Notes: generated by a model from the letters alone, not told the origin. A stretch of 64,000 nucleotides of DNA from Radiobacillus deserti (GCF_007301515.1 NZ_CP041666.1:558001-622000), one strand, 5' to 3'. Numbered from the stretch's first letter, positions 16,561-25,414 are shown. Numbers and translations are program-made.

Positions 16561-17469
16561 ATGAAACGTGCCCGGATTATTTATAATCCAACTTCAGGAC
16601 GTGAAGCGTTTAAAAAAGAACTAGCAGATGTATTACGACAACTGGAGCAAGCTGGGTATGAAACATCCGCCCATGCGACAACTGGAGCAGGAGATGCTAC
16701 CGAGGCAGCTAAACTGGCTGTGGAACGAAAATACGATGTCGTAATAGCTGCTGGTGGAGATGGAACCATAAATGAAGTAATAAATGGTTTAGCGGAAAAG
16801 GAATATCGTCCGAAGCTTGGTATTATCCCAGTTGGGACGACGAATGATTTTGCGAGAGCCTTGTCGATCCCTAGAAATATACACAAAGCTGTCGAGGTCA
16901 TAATCGATGGATTTTCGACACCTTTGGATATTGGTAAAGTGAACGATGAGTACTTTATGAATATAGCTGGTGGCGGTAAGCTAACCGAGTTAACGTACGA
17001 GGTTCCGAGCAAACAAAAAACCCTACTAGGACAGCTTGCTTACTATTTAAAAGGAATCGAAATGCTCCCGTCCTTGAAGCCGATTAATGTGAAGATTGAA
17101 TATGATGGAGAATTGTTTGAAGATGATATCATGCTGTTCCTCGTGTCGAATACGAATTCTGTCGGTGGCTTTGAAAAGCTAGCACCAGACGCGAAAATGG
17201 ATGACGGCGTTTTTGACCTACTCATATTAAAAAAGACGAACGTTGCAGAGTTTATTCGAATTGCTACGTTAGCACTTCGTGGTGCACATCTTGAGGATGA
17301 ACGAATCGTTCATGTTACGGCCAAACATATCAAAGTAGAGTCAGATGAAAAGATGCAGCTCAATATAGATGGTGAATTCGGCGGATTATTACCAGGAGAA
17401 TTCACGAACCTTTATCAACATATTGAATTTTTTGTTCCGAAAGAGTTCTTGGAGAAAGAAGAAAGCTAA
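16561..17469 (+). CDS. dagK: Diacylglycerol kinase (YerQ/DgkB type)
   Basis: A soluble lipid kinase of 302 residues that phosphorylates diacylglycerol, recycling it during lipoteichoic acid synthesis. The DAGK catalytic domain shows IIYNPTSGR at residues 5-13, the nucleotide loop AAGGDGTINEVINGL and GIIPVGTTNDFARAL. The C-terminal beta domain ends IDGEFGG(L)LPGEF. Gene order gatCAB-dagK-rlmCD matches Bacillus. The ATG is preceded by TTAGGGGG. Its 3' end forms part of its own terminator. Confidence 0.94.
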   Translation: MKRARIIYNPTSGREAFKKELADVLRQLEQAGYETSAHATTGAGDATEAAKLAVERKYDVVIAAGGDGTINEVINGLAEKEYRPKLGIIPVGTTNDFARALSIPRNIHKAVEVIIDGFSTPLDIGKVNDEYFMNIAGGGKLTELTYEVPSKQKTLLGQLAYYLKGIEMLPSLKPINVKIEYDGELFEDDIMLFLVSNTNSVGGFEKLAPDAKMDDGVFDLLILKKTNVAEFIRIATLALRGAHLEDERIVHVTAKHIKVESDEKMQLNIDGEFGGLLPGEFTNLYQHIEFFVPKEFLEKEES

Positions 17470-17490
17470 GGCTATCTTCTTTTTCTTTTT
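17455..17490 (+). terminator. Terminator overlapping the dagK stop codon
   Basis: AAAGAAGA (17455-17462) pairs with TCTTCTTT (17475-17482). An inner AGC/GCT pairing closes a TAAG loop, and a TTCTTTTT tail follows. The TAA of dagK lies in the loop. Confidence 0.75.
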
Positions 17491-17663
17491 ACGGACAAAA
17501 CAGAGTATCCTGTCGGGTAAGGGAGATTGCTTTTAAGGATTCGATAAATTTCCCGGGAAATATAGCGAAACATGGAAATACTAACTCCTATCGCAAGAAA
17601 TTTATCATCCGTTTTGGATTGTGATACACTTTGTAACAGGATAAGACAAGAAGGAAGATGATG

Positions 17664-19046
17664 ATGGCGAAACAAAAACCACCTGTAAAGAAAAACCAAA
17701 CGATAGACCTATCTTTTGTCGATTTAACACATGACGGATCAGGCGTCGGTAAAATCGATGGTTATCCATTATTTGTTCCGTACGGATTGCCTGGCGAAAC
17801 AGCCAAGGTTAAAGTGGTGAAGGTGAATAAAAACTTTGGATTTGGAAAGCTTATTGAGCTAAAAGAAGTAAGTGAAGATCGGGTAGAACCACCGTGCGAT
17901 GTCTATGTGCAATGTGGAGGCTGCCAGCTTCAGCATATGAGCTATGACTTGCAGCTAGAAATGAAGCGCAAGCAAGTGGAAACCTCTCTGAAAAAGATCG
18001 GGCATATAGAAGGGGTTCCTGTGCATCCGACGATTGGTATGGATGATCCCTGGAGGTATCGTAATAAGGTTCAAATTCCAGTTGCGGAAAGACATGGAGA
18101 GCTCATTACGGGTTTCTATCAAAAGCGAAGTCACCACATAATCGAAGGAATGGACCGCTGTGTCATTACGTCGGAAATCAATGATCGAATGGTAGAAGCT
18201 GTTCGTCGAATGGCAGACCGATTAAACATTTCAGCCTATGATGAAGAGAAGCATCGTGGTGTACTTCGACATATTATGGTGCGAACCGGACAAGCCACAA
18301 ATGAAACGATGATCGTATTAATTACTCGGACAGAAGAGCTGCCACATCAAGAGGAATTAGTGAAAGAAATTAGCGAAACTTATCCACAAGTAAAATCGAT
18401 TATCCAGAATGTGAACAAAGAGAGAACCAATGTAATACTAGGGAGAAAGACAAAGGTTCTATGGGGAAGCGAATATATTTACGACAATATCGGAGATATT
18501 AAATTCGCAATTTCCGCAAAGTCCTTTTATCAAGTTAACCCACCCCAAACGAAAAAGCTATATGATAAGGCGTTGGAGTATGCGGATTTAAAAGGTGGAG
18601 AAACAGTCATTGATGCATACTGTGGAATTGGAACTATCTCCTTGTTTTTAGCACAAAAAGCTAAGAAAGTGTATGGCGTAGAAATAGTTCCAGAGGCAAT
18701 TTCTGATGCGAAGGCAAACGCACGATTAAACCATATAGATAATGCAGAGTTTTATGTAGGAGAAGCAGAGAAGGTCATGCCGTGGTGGACAGCACAAGGA
18801 TTACGCCCAGACGTTATTGTGGTCGATCCGCCAAGAAAAGGCTGTGACGAAGAGCTACTGAAAGCGATGATCGCGATGAAGCCGAAACGAATTGTGTATG
18901 TGTCCTGTAACCCTTCTACGCTTGCTCGAGATTTACGTGTGTTAGAAGATGGAGGATATGTGACGAAGCAAGTGCAGCCTGTGGATATGTTTCCGCAGAC
19001 TGGGCACGTTGAGTGCATTTCACAGTTAGTTTTAAAAAATGATTGA
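17664..19046 (+). CDS. rlmCD: 23S rRNA (uracil-5-)-methyltransferase RlmCD (YefA-like)
   Basis: A SAM-dependent, 4Fe-4S-containing RumA-family enzyme of 460 residues. Layout: N-terminal TRAM domain (LTHDGSGVGKIDGYPLFVPY), cluster cysteines CDVYVQCGGC, and a methyltransferase domain with DAYCGIGTISLF and the catalytic VSCNPSTLARD. It resembles Bacillus YefA (RlmCD), which methylates U747 and U1939. Three ATG codons (17658, 17661, 17664) follow AAGGAAG; the last has the best spacing. From about 19011 the 3' end is supplied by an inserted mobile element: the C-terminus reads HVECISQLVLKND, whereas a displaced tail HVECVSQLILKKD remains at 25900-25941. The reading frame is preserved. Confidence 0.95.
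   Translation: MAKQKPPVKKNQTIDLSFVDLTHDGSGVGKIDGYPLFVPYGLPGETAKVKVVKVNKNFGFGKLIELKEVSEDRVEPPCDVYVQCGGCQLQHMSYDLQLEMKRKQVETSLKKIGHIEGVPVHPTIGMDDPWRYRNKVQIPVAERHGELITGFYQKRSHHIIEGMDRCVITSEINDRMVEAVRRMADRLNISAYDEEKHRGVLRHIMVRTGQATNETMIVLITRTEELPHQEELVKEISETYPQVKSIIQNVNKERTNVILGRKTKVLWGSEYIYDNIGDIKFAISAKSFYQVNPPQTKKLYDKALEYADLKGGETVIDAYCGIGTISLFLAQKAKKVYGVEIVPEAISDAKANARLNHIDNAEFYVGEAEKVMPWWTAQGLRPDVIVVDPPRKGCDEELLKAMIAMKPKRIVYVSCNPSTLARDLRVLEDGGYVTKQVQPVDMFPQTGHVECISQLVLKND
19011..19015. other. Left attachment core (attL) in rlmCD
   Basis: GAGTG in the codons for HVEC. The same five bases occur at 25906-25910 in the same codon context, bracketing the element. Flanking bases diverge on both sides, as expected for serine integrases with a 2-bp crossover. 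Confidence 0.7.
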
Positions 19047-19065
19047 GGGGATTATAACCCCTCAA
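19034..19065 (-). terminator. Terminator of the recombinase gene
   Basis: TTGAGGGG (19043-19050) pairs with CCCCTCAA (19058-19065). Read on the minus strand, a TCATTTTTT tail follows. It overlaps the stop codons of both rlmCD (19044-19046) and the recombinase (19052-19054), which converge with only 5 bp between them. Confidence 0.75.
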
Positions 19066-20542
19066 CCTGTGCAAACTTGTAGTAAATTTTAACATCTTTA
19101 CTTTCAGTTACTTCAATCTTTTCAACAAAACGTAATAACATCTCAGTGGTTAAAGTATTGAAGTTCAAAAATGCTTTTAGTTGTTCCAAGATAGCAGAGA
19201 TTTTAATAGCTGCTTTTTTCCTATCAATGGCTTTTTTAATCTCTGCCTTTTCTATTTCAAGTTGTTGTAATTTTTCTTGTACCGTACTAACAAAATAATC
19301 ATAGTCCTGTTTTGAAATATCCTCAGAAATAAATTTCTGTAAAGCATTACGCTTTAATTCATTCTGTTTTTGAAATTGTTTCTCAATGGACTGTAATCTC
19401 GACTCATTCTGTTTTGCGGTGGCTTTAACTTTTTTCTCAATCTTGCTTTCCAAGTTAGGGTGTTCTAAGTCATCAGCCATCCTTTTTAGGTCATCAAGGA
19501 TTATTTTTTTTAACAATTGTTCTTTAATCACATGATTAGTACAGGCTTTATTACCATGTTTTGCATAAGTGCCACAAATATAACCTTTACGATTAGCACG
19601 ATACCACATTCCATTTCCACAGTCAGAACAATAAGCGATATTGGTAAAGAGGTGTTTTTTCTTTCTAGTACCGCCCCGACCTCTTTTAGCTTTTTCCTCT
19701 AGTAGGCTTTGTACCTGTTCAAACACTTCCCTTGAAATGATAGGCTTATGTGTGTTGGGAATAGTAACCCAATCCGCTGAGTCATTTCTTTTCCTCGTTT
19801 TGTTTGTCACGTTCATAGTGGTCTCTCTGCCTTGTACAAGGTCTCCAACATAGTGAGGGTTTTGTAAGATTTTCTTAACAGTAGAACCTTGCCAATAAAG
19901 ACCTGCATTGGATTTTCCTATAACCTGTGAAGGGGTTGGAATATCATTTTTAGAAAGGTATCTAGCTATTTTATCATGCCCCCAACCTTCTAAATATTTA
20001 TTAAAGATGTCGTGAACAATATCAACAGTATAATCATCCCTAACTATTAGCTTTTTGTCTTTAAGTTCATATCCGTATGGTGGAATACTACCAATAAACT
20101 TTCCGCTTTTGTATTTACTGTTAAAAACAGATTTAATACGGTCACTTATGCCCTGGCTTTCTTGTTCATAAATCCAAGCATATAGACCAAACATGGCTTG
20201 TTTATTTACGTCTTGCGTATCAACTTTTCCATCTAAAGTAACTAAACGAACACCTTTTGTTTCGGCAATCCGTCTTAATTGGAAGAGTAATTCGACATTA
20301 CGACCTAATCTACTTAACTCTTTAGCTACAATTACATCAAACTCTTTGTTTTTAGCGTCTTGGATAAGTCTTTTTAACCCTTCACGATTATCAGTAGTTC
20401 CTGTTTTAACATCAATATAAAGGTCATATAAGTCAAAATGATTTTCTGTGATGAAATCTAAAATCAATTGCTTTTGATTTTCGGGTGACTCCTTTTGACC
20501 GTCCTTATCAGTTGAAACCCTTATATATCCTGCTACTCTCAT
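19052..20542 (-). CDS. Large serine recombinase (integrase/transposon resolvase family)
   Basis: A 496-residue site-specific recombinase. The N-terminal resolvase domain holds the nucleophile Ser10 in GYIRVSTDKDG, with ELSRLGRNVELLFQL downstream. The recombinase domain follows (GSIPPYGYELKD, STVKKILQNPHYVGD). Then come a zinc ribbon with CSDCGNGMWY, CGTYAKHGNKAC around residues 310-340, and a coiled-coil insertion around 370-450. This is the enzyme expected to insert and excise the surrounding element at rlmCD. Its ATG overlaps the stop of a 49-residue ORF (TAATG). The gene appears intact. Confidence 0.95.
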   Translation of the reverse strand: MRVAGYIRVSTDKDGQKESPENQKQLILDFITENHFDLYDLYIDVKTGTTDNREGLKRLIQDAKNKEFDVIVAKELSRLGRNVELLFQLRRIAETKGVRLVTLDGKVDTQDVNKQAMFGLYAWIYEQESQGISDRIKSVFNSKYKSGKFIGSIPPYGYELKDKKLIVRDDYTVDIVHDIFNKYLEGWGHDKIARYLSKNDIPTPSQVIGKSNAGLYWQGSTVKKILQNPHYVGDLVQGRETTMNVTNKTRKRNDSADWVTIPNTHKPIISREVFEQVQSLLEEKAKRGRGGTRKKKHLFTNIAYCSDCGNGMWYRANRKGYICGTYAKHGNKACTNHVIKEQLLKKIILDDLKRMADDLEHPNLESKIEKKVKATAKQNESRLQSIEKQFQKQNELKRNALQKFISEDISKQDYDYFVSTVQEKLQQLEIEKAEIKKAIDRKKAAIKISAILEQLKAFLNFNTLTTEMLLRFVEKIEVTESKDVKIYYKFAQVEGL

Positions 20543-20691
20543 TATTGTCGCCCTCCATTATTGAAAGCGACTATATCTACTTGTTTATTATTGTAAGCGG
20601 CAGATAAAATCTTTTCAATTTCTTTTTCTAATTGTTGTACTATTAACGTTTTAAAGTCGTTTGTACCTGTAAACACTCTCTGAATGTTCAT
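20542..20691 (-). CDS. 49-residue protein translationally coupled to the recombinase
   Basis: The reading starts MNIQRVFTGTNDF and ends FNNGGRQ. It contains a charged helical middle (QQLEKEIEKILSAAYNN). A GAGAGGGGG ribosome site precedes it, and its stop overlaps the recombinase start. I do not recognise a family. The coupling suggests a recombination accessory or regulatory factor, by inference only. Confidence 0.6.
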   Translation of the reverse strand: MNIQRVFTGTNDFKTLIVQQLEKEIEKILSAAYNNKQVDIVAFNNGGRQ

Positions 20692-20869
20692 ACATATCGC
20701 CCCCTCTCGAACGTAGTAATCGTTCTATGTGGGGGATTAGTTGTGATGAATTTACTATATTGTTTTCTAGAATATGCTAGAATTAAATAATACCGTTGGT
20801 AAAATATTCATAATTTTTATTGAATCAAATTTTCACTTTTATAAAGATAATGTGATTGGAGGGGGATTA

Positions 20870-21832
20870 TTGCAAAATAGAAGCAATGTATTAATTGAAC
20901 TTGCTGCGAATTATGTTGAAGAGTTAAACATAGACGTGGGTTATGCAGGTGTAGGTGGGTCAGTAGGCAGAGGTGAAGCTGATGAGTATAGTGATTTAGA
21001 TTTAATAGTTTACACAAATACTTCTGTACCTAAGAATAATTTAGATGTTTTATATAATGGAGAGATTATTCAACTTGATATATTAGATATAGCCAAAATA
21101 CCAAATGAACAGGAAATCCTCGAATTTCCATGGGATTATAGATTTTTAAGTGAGATGTCAATCATTAAAGATAATGATGGTTTACTTAGTGATATTATAA
21201 AAAGTGCTACGAACTACTTTAATTCCTATGATGGAAAGAAAAAGTTGTTGGAACAAGTATCTAATATAGTTAGAGAAAGAATAGAATTTGCAAATAAATG
21301 TTTAGACGAAAATAGGTTATATTCAGCCAATATTGCTTCAATGGGTGCGTGGGCAGAAGCTGGTTTTTTATACTTATTTGTAAATTATAATTTGCTCTCT
21401 ACGGGCGGCTTAATTCCAGTGTTGGAAAAATTAAACAACCATATAGAAAGGTTCAAAAACGTGTCTCCTTTTTCAATGGAGGGAGAGTTATCAGATGTTT
21501 CATTAATTCTAAGTAGCTTTCGTCAACATCTAAGAGACCAGGGGCATTTATATAATGATTTATCAGAAGTTCATGATACCTTGTGTGATAGGAAAATCAA
21601 ACGGTTGCTTATCAATAAAGAAAGACTCAATTTGCTATGGCAAATATACGGTGAAGCAGTTGGACTCTATTTTGAAACTTCAAATGGATTATCCTTAGAA
21701 AAGTACTTTCAAGACTTGCCTATATCATTGCAAAATGGGTTATCAAAAATAGGATTTATTCCCTTGAATAAGAATAAAGTTAACGAGTTGAGTAATTTAA
21801 GTAAGGAACTTTTAGCATTTTGTTATTGTTAA
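20870..21832 (+). CDS. Nucleotidyltransferase-domain protein, resistance-enzyme type
   Basis: A 320-residue protein starting at TTG 20870 behind GGAGGGGG; a longer frame from 20774 has no ribosome site. Residues about 22-45 carry the polymerase-beta-type motif GGSVGRGEADEYSDLDL, with the catalytic Asp pair. A helical C-terminal domain follows, like that in aminoglycoside or lincosamide adenylyltransferases. It would transfer AMP to a small molecule, possibly an antibiotic, but the substrate cannot be told from sequence. It is the likely cargo of the serine-recombinase element, is divergent from the recombinase, and has a low-GC composition. Confidence 0.75.
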   Translation: MQNRSNVLIELAANYVEELNIDVGYAGVGGSVGRGEADEYSDLDLIVYTNTSVPKNNLDVLYNGEIIQLDILDIAKIPNEQEILEFPWDYRFLSEMSIIKDNDGLLSDIIKSATNYFNSYDGKKKLLEQVSNIVRERIEFANKCLDENRLYSANIASMGAWAEAGFLYLFVNYNLLSTGGLIPVLEKLNNHIERFKNVSPFSMEGELSDVSLILSSFRQHLRDQGHLYNDLSEVHDTLCDRKIKRLLINKERLNLLWQIYGEAVGLYFETSNGLSLEKYFQDLPISLQNGLSKIGFIPLNKNKVNELSNLSKELLAFCYC

Positions 21833-22311
21833 TTTAATATACTTTACTTCCAATTTAATTGTATTCTCCGTTCGCTTCGCTCACTTCGGGGGCTTCGTTC
21901 TTCGCTCCTATATTTTTTTAATTACTTTTCTGTTTAATTAATGGTAGGGTTTTGGTGCTAATTCGAGGAAACATACCACCCCCTGTAAAGGGGATGGCGA
22001 TATTAAGGACTAATCCTGAGGTATCTTCATGACATTCAACGTTTTTAGGTGCAGCTTTATCACGTATATTCTAAATAACTCTGTCATGCCACCAGCCAAA
22101 GGCTCTGCAACGGTATAAATCTAGGGATTAAAATTATGCGGTTACCCCGTCACCGTCTAACGGTACTGCCACTGTTTGTTAAACGGGCTAGTTTTTTACG
22201 TGTTCTCCTAGTTATAACCACGGATGATACTAATATGATTTTTTATTTTATGCCTCTCTTCTAGAATTTTTAGAGCGGCTAATCCATTAAAAACAGGAAT
22301 TTGGCAAACTC
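21833..22311. other. Element region without a confident gene
   Basis: About 480 bp. An inverted GC-rich stretch (CGAAG-type repeats around 21870-21910) follows the nucleotidyltransferase. On the minus strand, two different frames hold coding-like fragments: one includes MTELFRIYVIKLHLKTLNV, the other DTSGLVLNIAIPFTGGGMF, ending at a stop at 21918-21920. Together they may be a frameshifted gene or chance; no ribosome site joins them. A structured RNA or transfer/replication site is also possible. Confidence 0.35.
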
Positions 22312-22541
22312 CTAAATTGGTAAAAACTCATCAATTTCTTTTTCGGTAATTCCATAGTCAAGTAACAGCTTTACTAAAGACTTAATACTGACACCAAAGC
22401 CATAACTAGAGTCTCTTACACCGTTGTAAGGTTTGGGTACTCTGTCCAACTGTCCACTTTGAATGCGTCTTAGAACATAATCATCTGTAAAACCAAGTCC
22501 AAATTGGTCTATTATTTCCTCGTACCTTCGACTGTTATCAT
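22312..22541 (-). pseudogene. Small element gene broken by a 1-nt frameshift after the start
   Basis: A coherent 76-codon frame ends at 22312 (residues include RRYEEIIDQFGLGFTDDYVL and GVSIKSLVKLLLDYGI, ending DEFLPI). It lacks a start codon in its own frame. The only well-placed ATG (22541, directly after the upstream gene's stop) is out of phase by one base. One lost base next to the ATG explains this. The family is not recognised; the order behind two HTH genes suggests an element maintenance role. Translation from an unusual codon cannot be excluded. Confidence 0.5.
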
Positions 22542-22721
22542 TTAAACATCACCCCTCAATACGAGTTTTCTTATGCTATCTTTCGTAAAGTAGATACGGT
22601 TATCTTGGTGCACTTTCTCAACATACGGAGAAGAAGATAATTCAAATAGCCTTTGAGTAGTAACTCCTAATATCTCAGCAGCTTGTGAAAAACTATATAA
22701 ATCCCTAGTTTTCATTATCAT
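22542..22721 (-). CDS. Small helix-turn-helix (excisionase/MerR-like) protein
   Basis: A 59-residue protein whose motif SFSQAAEILGVTTQRLFELS is a winged-helix excisionase/AlpA-type DNA-binding unit, followed by VHQDNRIYFTKDSIRKLV. Such proteins direct excision or regulate element genes. The start is chosen at the ATG 22721, eight bases after AAGGTGG; an inner ATG at 22715 is possible. It overlaps the end of the upstream HTH gene and precedes the frameshifted ORF, so the three were probably one operon, now cut off from its promoter by the IS. Confidence 0.65.
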   Translation of the reverse strand: MIMKTRDLYSFSQAAEILGVTTQRLFELSSSPYVEKVHQDNRIYFTKDSIRKLVLRGDV

Positions 22722-22788
22722 CAGTAGCACCACCTTTCTGTAACCATTCCATTACTATAGCTTTATTAAATCGAACTGACTTACCTAC
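22705..22788 (-). pseudogene. C-terminal part of an AlpA-like HTH gene split by the IS21-family element
   Basis: On the minus strand, the codons from the target duplication onward read VGKSVRFNKAIVMEWLQKGG and end DDNEN before a TAG at 22705-22707. Joined to the fragment at 25302-25414 across one copy of the duplication, they restore a continuous frame typical of AlpA/excisionase proteins (about 65 residues). Confidence 0.8.
22784..22788. repeat. Target-site duplication, left copy
   Basis: CCTAC, directly repeated at 25302-25306, immediately outside the two ends of the IS21-family element. Confidence 0.85.
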
Positions 22789-22913
22789 TGTAACTGCTAA
22801 TCTATAATAGACAGTTTTCGCTAGATAAAATTGAACACTTGTTAACCAAATTTCCTTCGGAAAGGTATATGATAGATTTTATAAATCATTTACTTTACTG
22901 GAGGTTGCGGAAG

Positions 22914-24497
22914 GTGGATAAGTGGAAAGTGTATATTCAAATTCAACAATTATTAGAGCAAGGTTTTAGTAAAGCAACAATCGCTAAGAAGTTGGGGATT
23001 GCTAGAGGTACTTTATATAATTACTTAGAAAAATCACCAGAAGAAATGGCAATTTGGGTTGCCTCAACACAAAATCGAAGTAAAAAACTAGATGTACATA
23101 AAGATTTAATTCTTAGTTGGTTGAGAGATCATGGTGATATTTCAGCTGCTCAAGTATATGATTGGATTTCTGAAAGGTATCCAAATTTTGACGTAGGTGA
23201 AAGCACTGTTCGAAGCTATGTGAGGGAATTACGAAAGGAATACAAAATTCCAAAGGAAATGGTAGAAAGGCAGTATGAAGCTGTGCCTGATCCTCCAATG
23301 GGTCAACAAGTGCAAGTTGACTTCGGAGAAACTATTCAAAAAAATTCACATGGAAAGAATATTAAAATGTATTTTGTGGCTTTCCTTCTTTCACACTCCC
23401 GATACAAGTATATGGAGTGGTTAGATCGCCCGTTTACAACAAAGGACCTAACAGAAGCTCATGATAGATCATTCCAATACTTCGGTGGGATTCCATATGA
23501 AATTGTTTATGACCAAGATAGCCTTATAGTAGTAAGTGAAAATAGTGGTGATTTAATTTTAACAGCTGAATTTGAATCTTATCGTAAAGTAAAAGGGTTT
23601 CAATTACATGTTTGTAGAAAAGCAGATCCTGAAAGTAAAGGAAAAATTGAAAATGTGGTGGGTTTCATTAAGAAAAACTTTTCGAAGTACCGAGTATACT
23701 CAAATATTGATTCTTGGAATGAACAGGCACTCTCATGGTTGAAACGAACCGGGAACGGCAAAATTCATAATATAACTAAAAAAAGACCAATCGAAGTGTT
23801 TGATATTGAAAAACAACACTTACGACCGATCTTTGAGCAATTCAGTGCTACCAACACTGAAAAGCAAAAACTAAACTGTAAAACAAGTATAACAAGAGTG
23901 GTCCGTAAGGACAATACAGTTCTGTATAAATCAAATCGATATAGTGTTCCTCTCGGAACATTTAGTCCTTATGGAACAGAGGTAGATTTGATTATTAATA
24001 AATCAAATCTAACAATCATTAATAATGAAACAGGAGAAATATTAGGTAAGCACAACATCTCCTTTGAACGTGGGAAATTAATTCAGGATCGTGTGCACAC
24101 TAGGGATCGTTCAAGAGGGATAGATTCCTTTATAGAAGCCGTCTCAAATAAATTTCCTGAATCACAAAAGGCACTATCGTATTTAAACGAGTTAAGAAAA
24201 TCTTACCCACGTTATATTAGAGATCAACTTCAACTAGTTTCTAAACAATGTGATCAGCACGAGAATCATATTATTCAAGAAGCGTTAAACGCTTGTTTAC
24301 AAATGAATTTATATAGTGCATCAGAATTTAAAGATATGATTGAACACGTTGAACGCCAACGATTGAAACATGTACACCCCCTGAACGATAATGATCAAGT
24401 TGTACAACCTATCCGATCAGAACAAACTTACATTCTTCAGGCAAAGCCTTCACAAAGAAATATTAATGACTATGTAAGTATATTGGAGGGAAAGTAA
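22914..24497 (+). CDS. istA: IS21-family transposase IstA
   Basis: The DDE transposase of the element, 527 residues from the GTG at 22914 behind GGAGG. N-terminal HTH (QGFSKATIAKKLGIARGTLY), then the rve catalytic core with Asp in QVQVDFGE, Asp in IVYDQDS and Glu in ESKGKIEN, and a C-terminal Mu-type beta domain (KSNRYSVPLGTFSPYGTEVD). A frame from TTG 22839 extends upstream but has no ribosome site. istB begins one base after its stop. It looks intact. Confidence 0.93.
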   Translation: MDKWKVYIQIQQLLEQGFSKATIAKKLGIARGTLYNYLEKSPEEMAIWVASTQNRSKKLDVHKDLILSWLRDHGDISAAQVYDWISERYPNFDVGESTVRSYVRELRKEYKIPKEMVERQYEAVPDPPMGQQVQVDFGETIQKNSHGKNIKMYFVAFLLSHSRYKYMEWLDRPFTTKDLTEAHDRSFQYFGGIPYEIVYDQDSLIVVSENSGDLILTAEFESYRKVKGFQLHVCRKADPESKGKIENVVGFIKKNFSKYRVYSNIDSWNEQALSWLKRTGNGKIHNITKKRPIEVFDIEKQHLRPIFEQFSATNTEKQKLNCKTSITRVVRKDNTVLYKSNRYSVPLGTFSPYGTEVDLIINKSNLTIINNETGEILGKHNISFERGKLIQDRVHTRDRSRGIDSFIEAVSNKFPESQKALSYLNELRKSYPRYIRDQLQLVSKQCDQHENHIIQEALNACLQMNLYSASEFKDMIEHVERQRLKHVHPLNDNDQVVQPIRSEQTYILQAKPSQRNINDYVSILEGK

Positions 24498-24498
24498 T

Positions 24499-25244
24499 AT
24501 GACTCAATCTAAGGTATTGCAAGATTTATTACGATCGTTGCGTTTAACAGAAGCAGCTAATGAATTACCATCGTTCCTGAAAAAAGCAGAAACAAGTAAT
24601 ATGTCATATCAATCTTTTTTACAAGAGGTAATGAGCTATGAACAGAAACGAAGAGAAGACAAAGTAATAGAAAGAAGGATGAAATGGGCTTCATTCCCTT
24701 TTAACAAAACACTTTTAGATTTTTACTCTTAAAGAGCAACCATCACTGAGCAAACGTCAATTTAATCAATTAATTGAGTTAAATTGGATTGATCAACTTT
24801 ATAATTTGATTTTATTAGGACCGCCAGGTACGGGTAAAACTCACCTGGCGGTAGGATTAGGAATTCAAGCAATACTTGAGGGTTACAAAGTTATGTTTAT
24901 TTCTATGGGCGACTTGATCCATGTATTAAAAACAGAAGAAATTACTAGAAAATCGCAAATAAGATTAAAGAGATTGCGTGATTCTAATCTAGTTATTATA
25001 GACGATCTAATGTTTATGGCTATGGATCAGAGAGAAGCTAATCTATTCTTTCACCTGATCAATGATTTATACAACTCAGCCTCAATCGTCCTTACTTCTA
25101 ATAAGGGGCCGAGTGATTGGGGAGAGTTACTTGGAGATCCAGCAAATAACTACAGCTGTACTCGACAGAATTGTCCATCGAGCAGAAGTAGTCCAGCTAA
25201 GTGGTGAAAGTTACCGTATGAAAAACCGTACATCTATATTCTAG
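24499..25244 (+). pseudogene. istB: IstB helper ATPase with two frameshifts
   Basis: IstB is the AAA+ helper of IstA. The N-terminal part (to 24732) and the ATPase part (Walker A GPPGTGKTH near 24827, IIDDLMF as Walker B) are in different frames because of one extra T in the run at 24721-24724. A second extra A at about 25141 shifts the C-terminus (TTAVLDRIVHRAEVVQLSGE) into a third frame. Both events are in short homopolymers, so sequencing error is possible; otherwise the copy cannot transpose alone. Confidence 0.88.
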
Positions 25245-25301
25245 GAACAAACTGTACAAAATTAATTAGCAAAAAGTGTTCAATTTTACTTGACGGTCAC
25301 A

Positions 25302-25306
25302 CCTAC
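25302..25306. repeat. Target-site duplication, right copy
   Basis: CCTAC, matching 22784-22788, directly after the terminal ACA of the IS21-family element. Confidence 0.85.
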
Positions 25307-25414
25307 TTTTACACGTCCTGGTATTACTCCCTCTCGTGCTAATTTATACGTTGTTTGCTCACTCATTTCTAATAAAGTAGCTAATGACCGAACTGTAAGA
25401 AACTCTTTTTCCAT
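25302..25414 (-). pseudogene. N-terminal part of the split AlpA-like HTH gene
   Basis: ATG at 25414 behind a strong AGGAGGT. The codons give MEKEFLTVRSLATLLEMSEQ, then TTYKLAREGVIPGRVKVG, an excisionase-type HTH, up to the IS boundary. The matching C-terminus is at 22705-22788. Without the IS the protein would be a normal AlpA-like regulator or excision factor of the element. Confidence 0.8.

Larger units (their letters stand above)
22789..25301 (+). mobile_element. IS21-family insertion sequence, 2513 bp
   Basis: The ends are TGTAACTGCTAA (left) and the inverse complement of TGTGACCGTCAA (right). Both start TGT, as is usual for IS21. A second shared motif, TAAAATTGAACACT, lies inside each end in inverted orientation. 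A 5-bp duplication CCTAC flanks it. It carries istA (apparently intact) and istB (two single-base insertions) and interrupts an AlpA-like gene. The ends were set from the reconstructed target gene, so they are precise. Confidence 0.92.

Noticed and set aside
24718..24732. Programmed frameshift in istB
   Set aside because: The run is only four T, there is no downstream stimulatory hairpin evident, and a second unrelated insertion further on points to decay or error.
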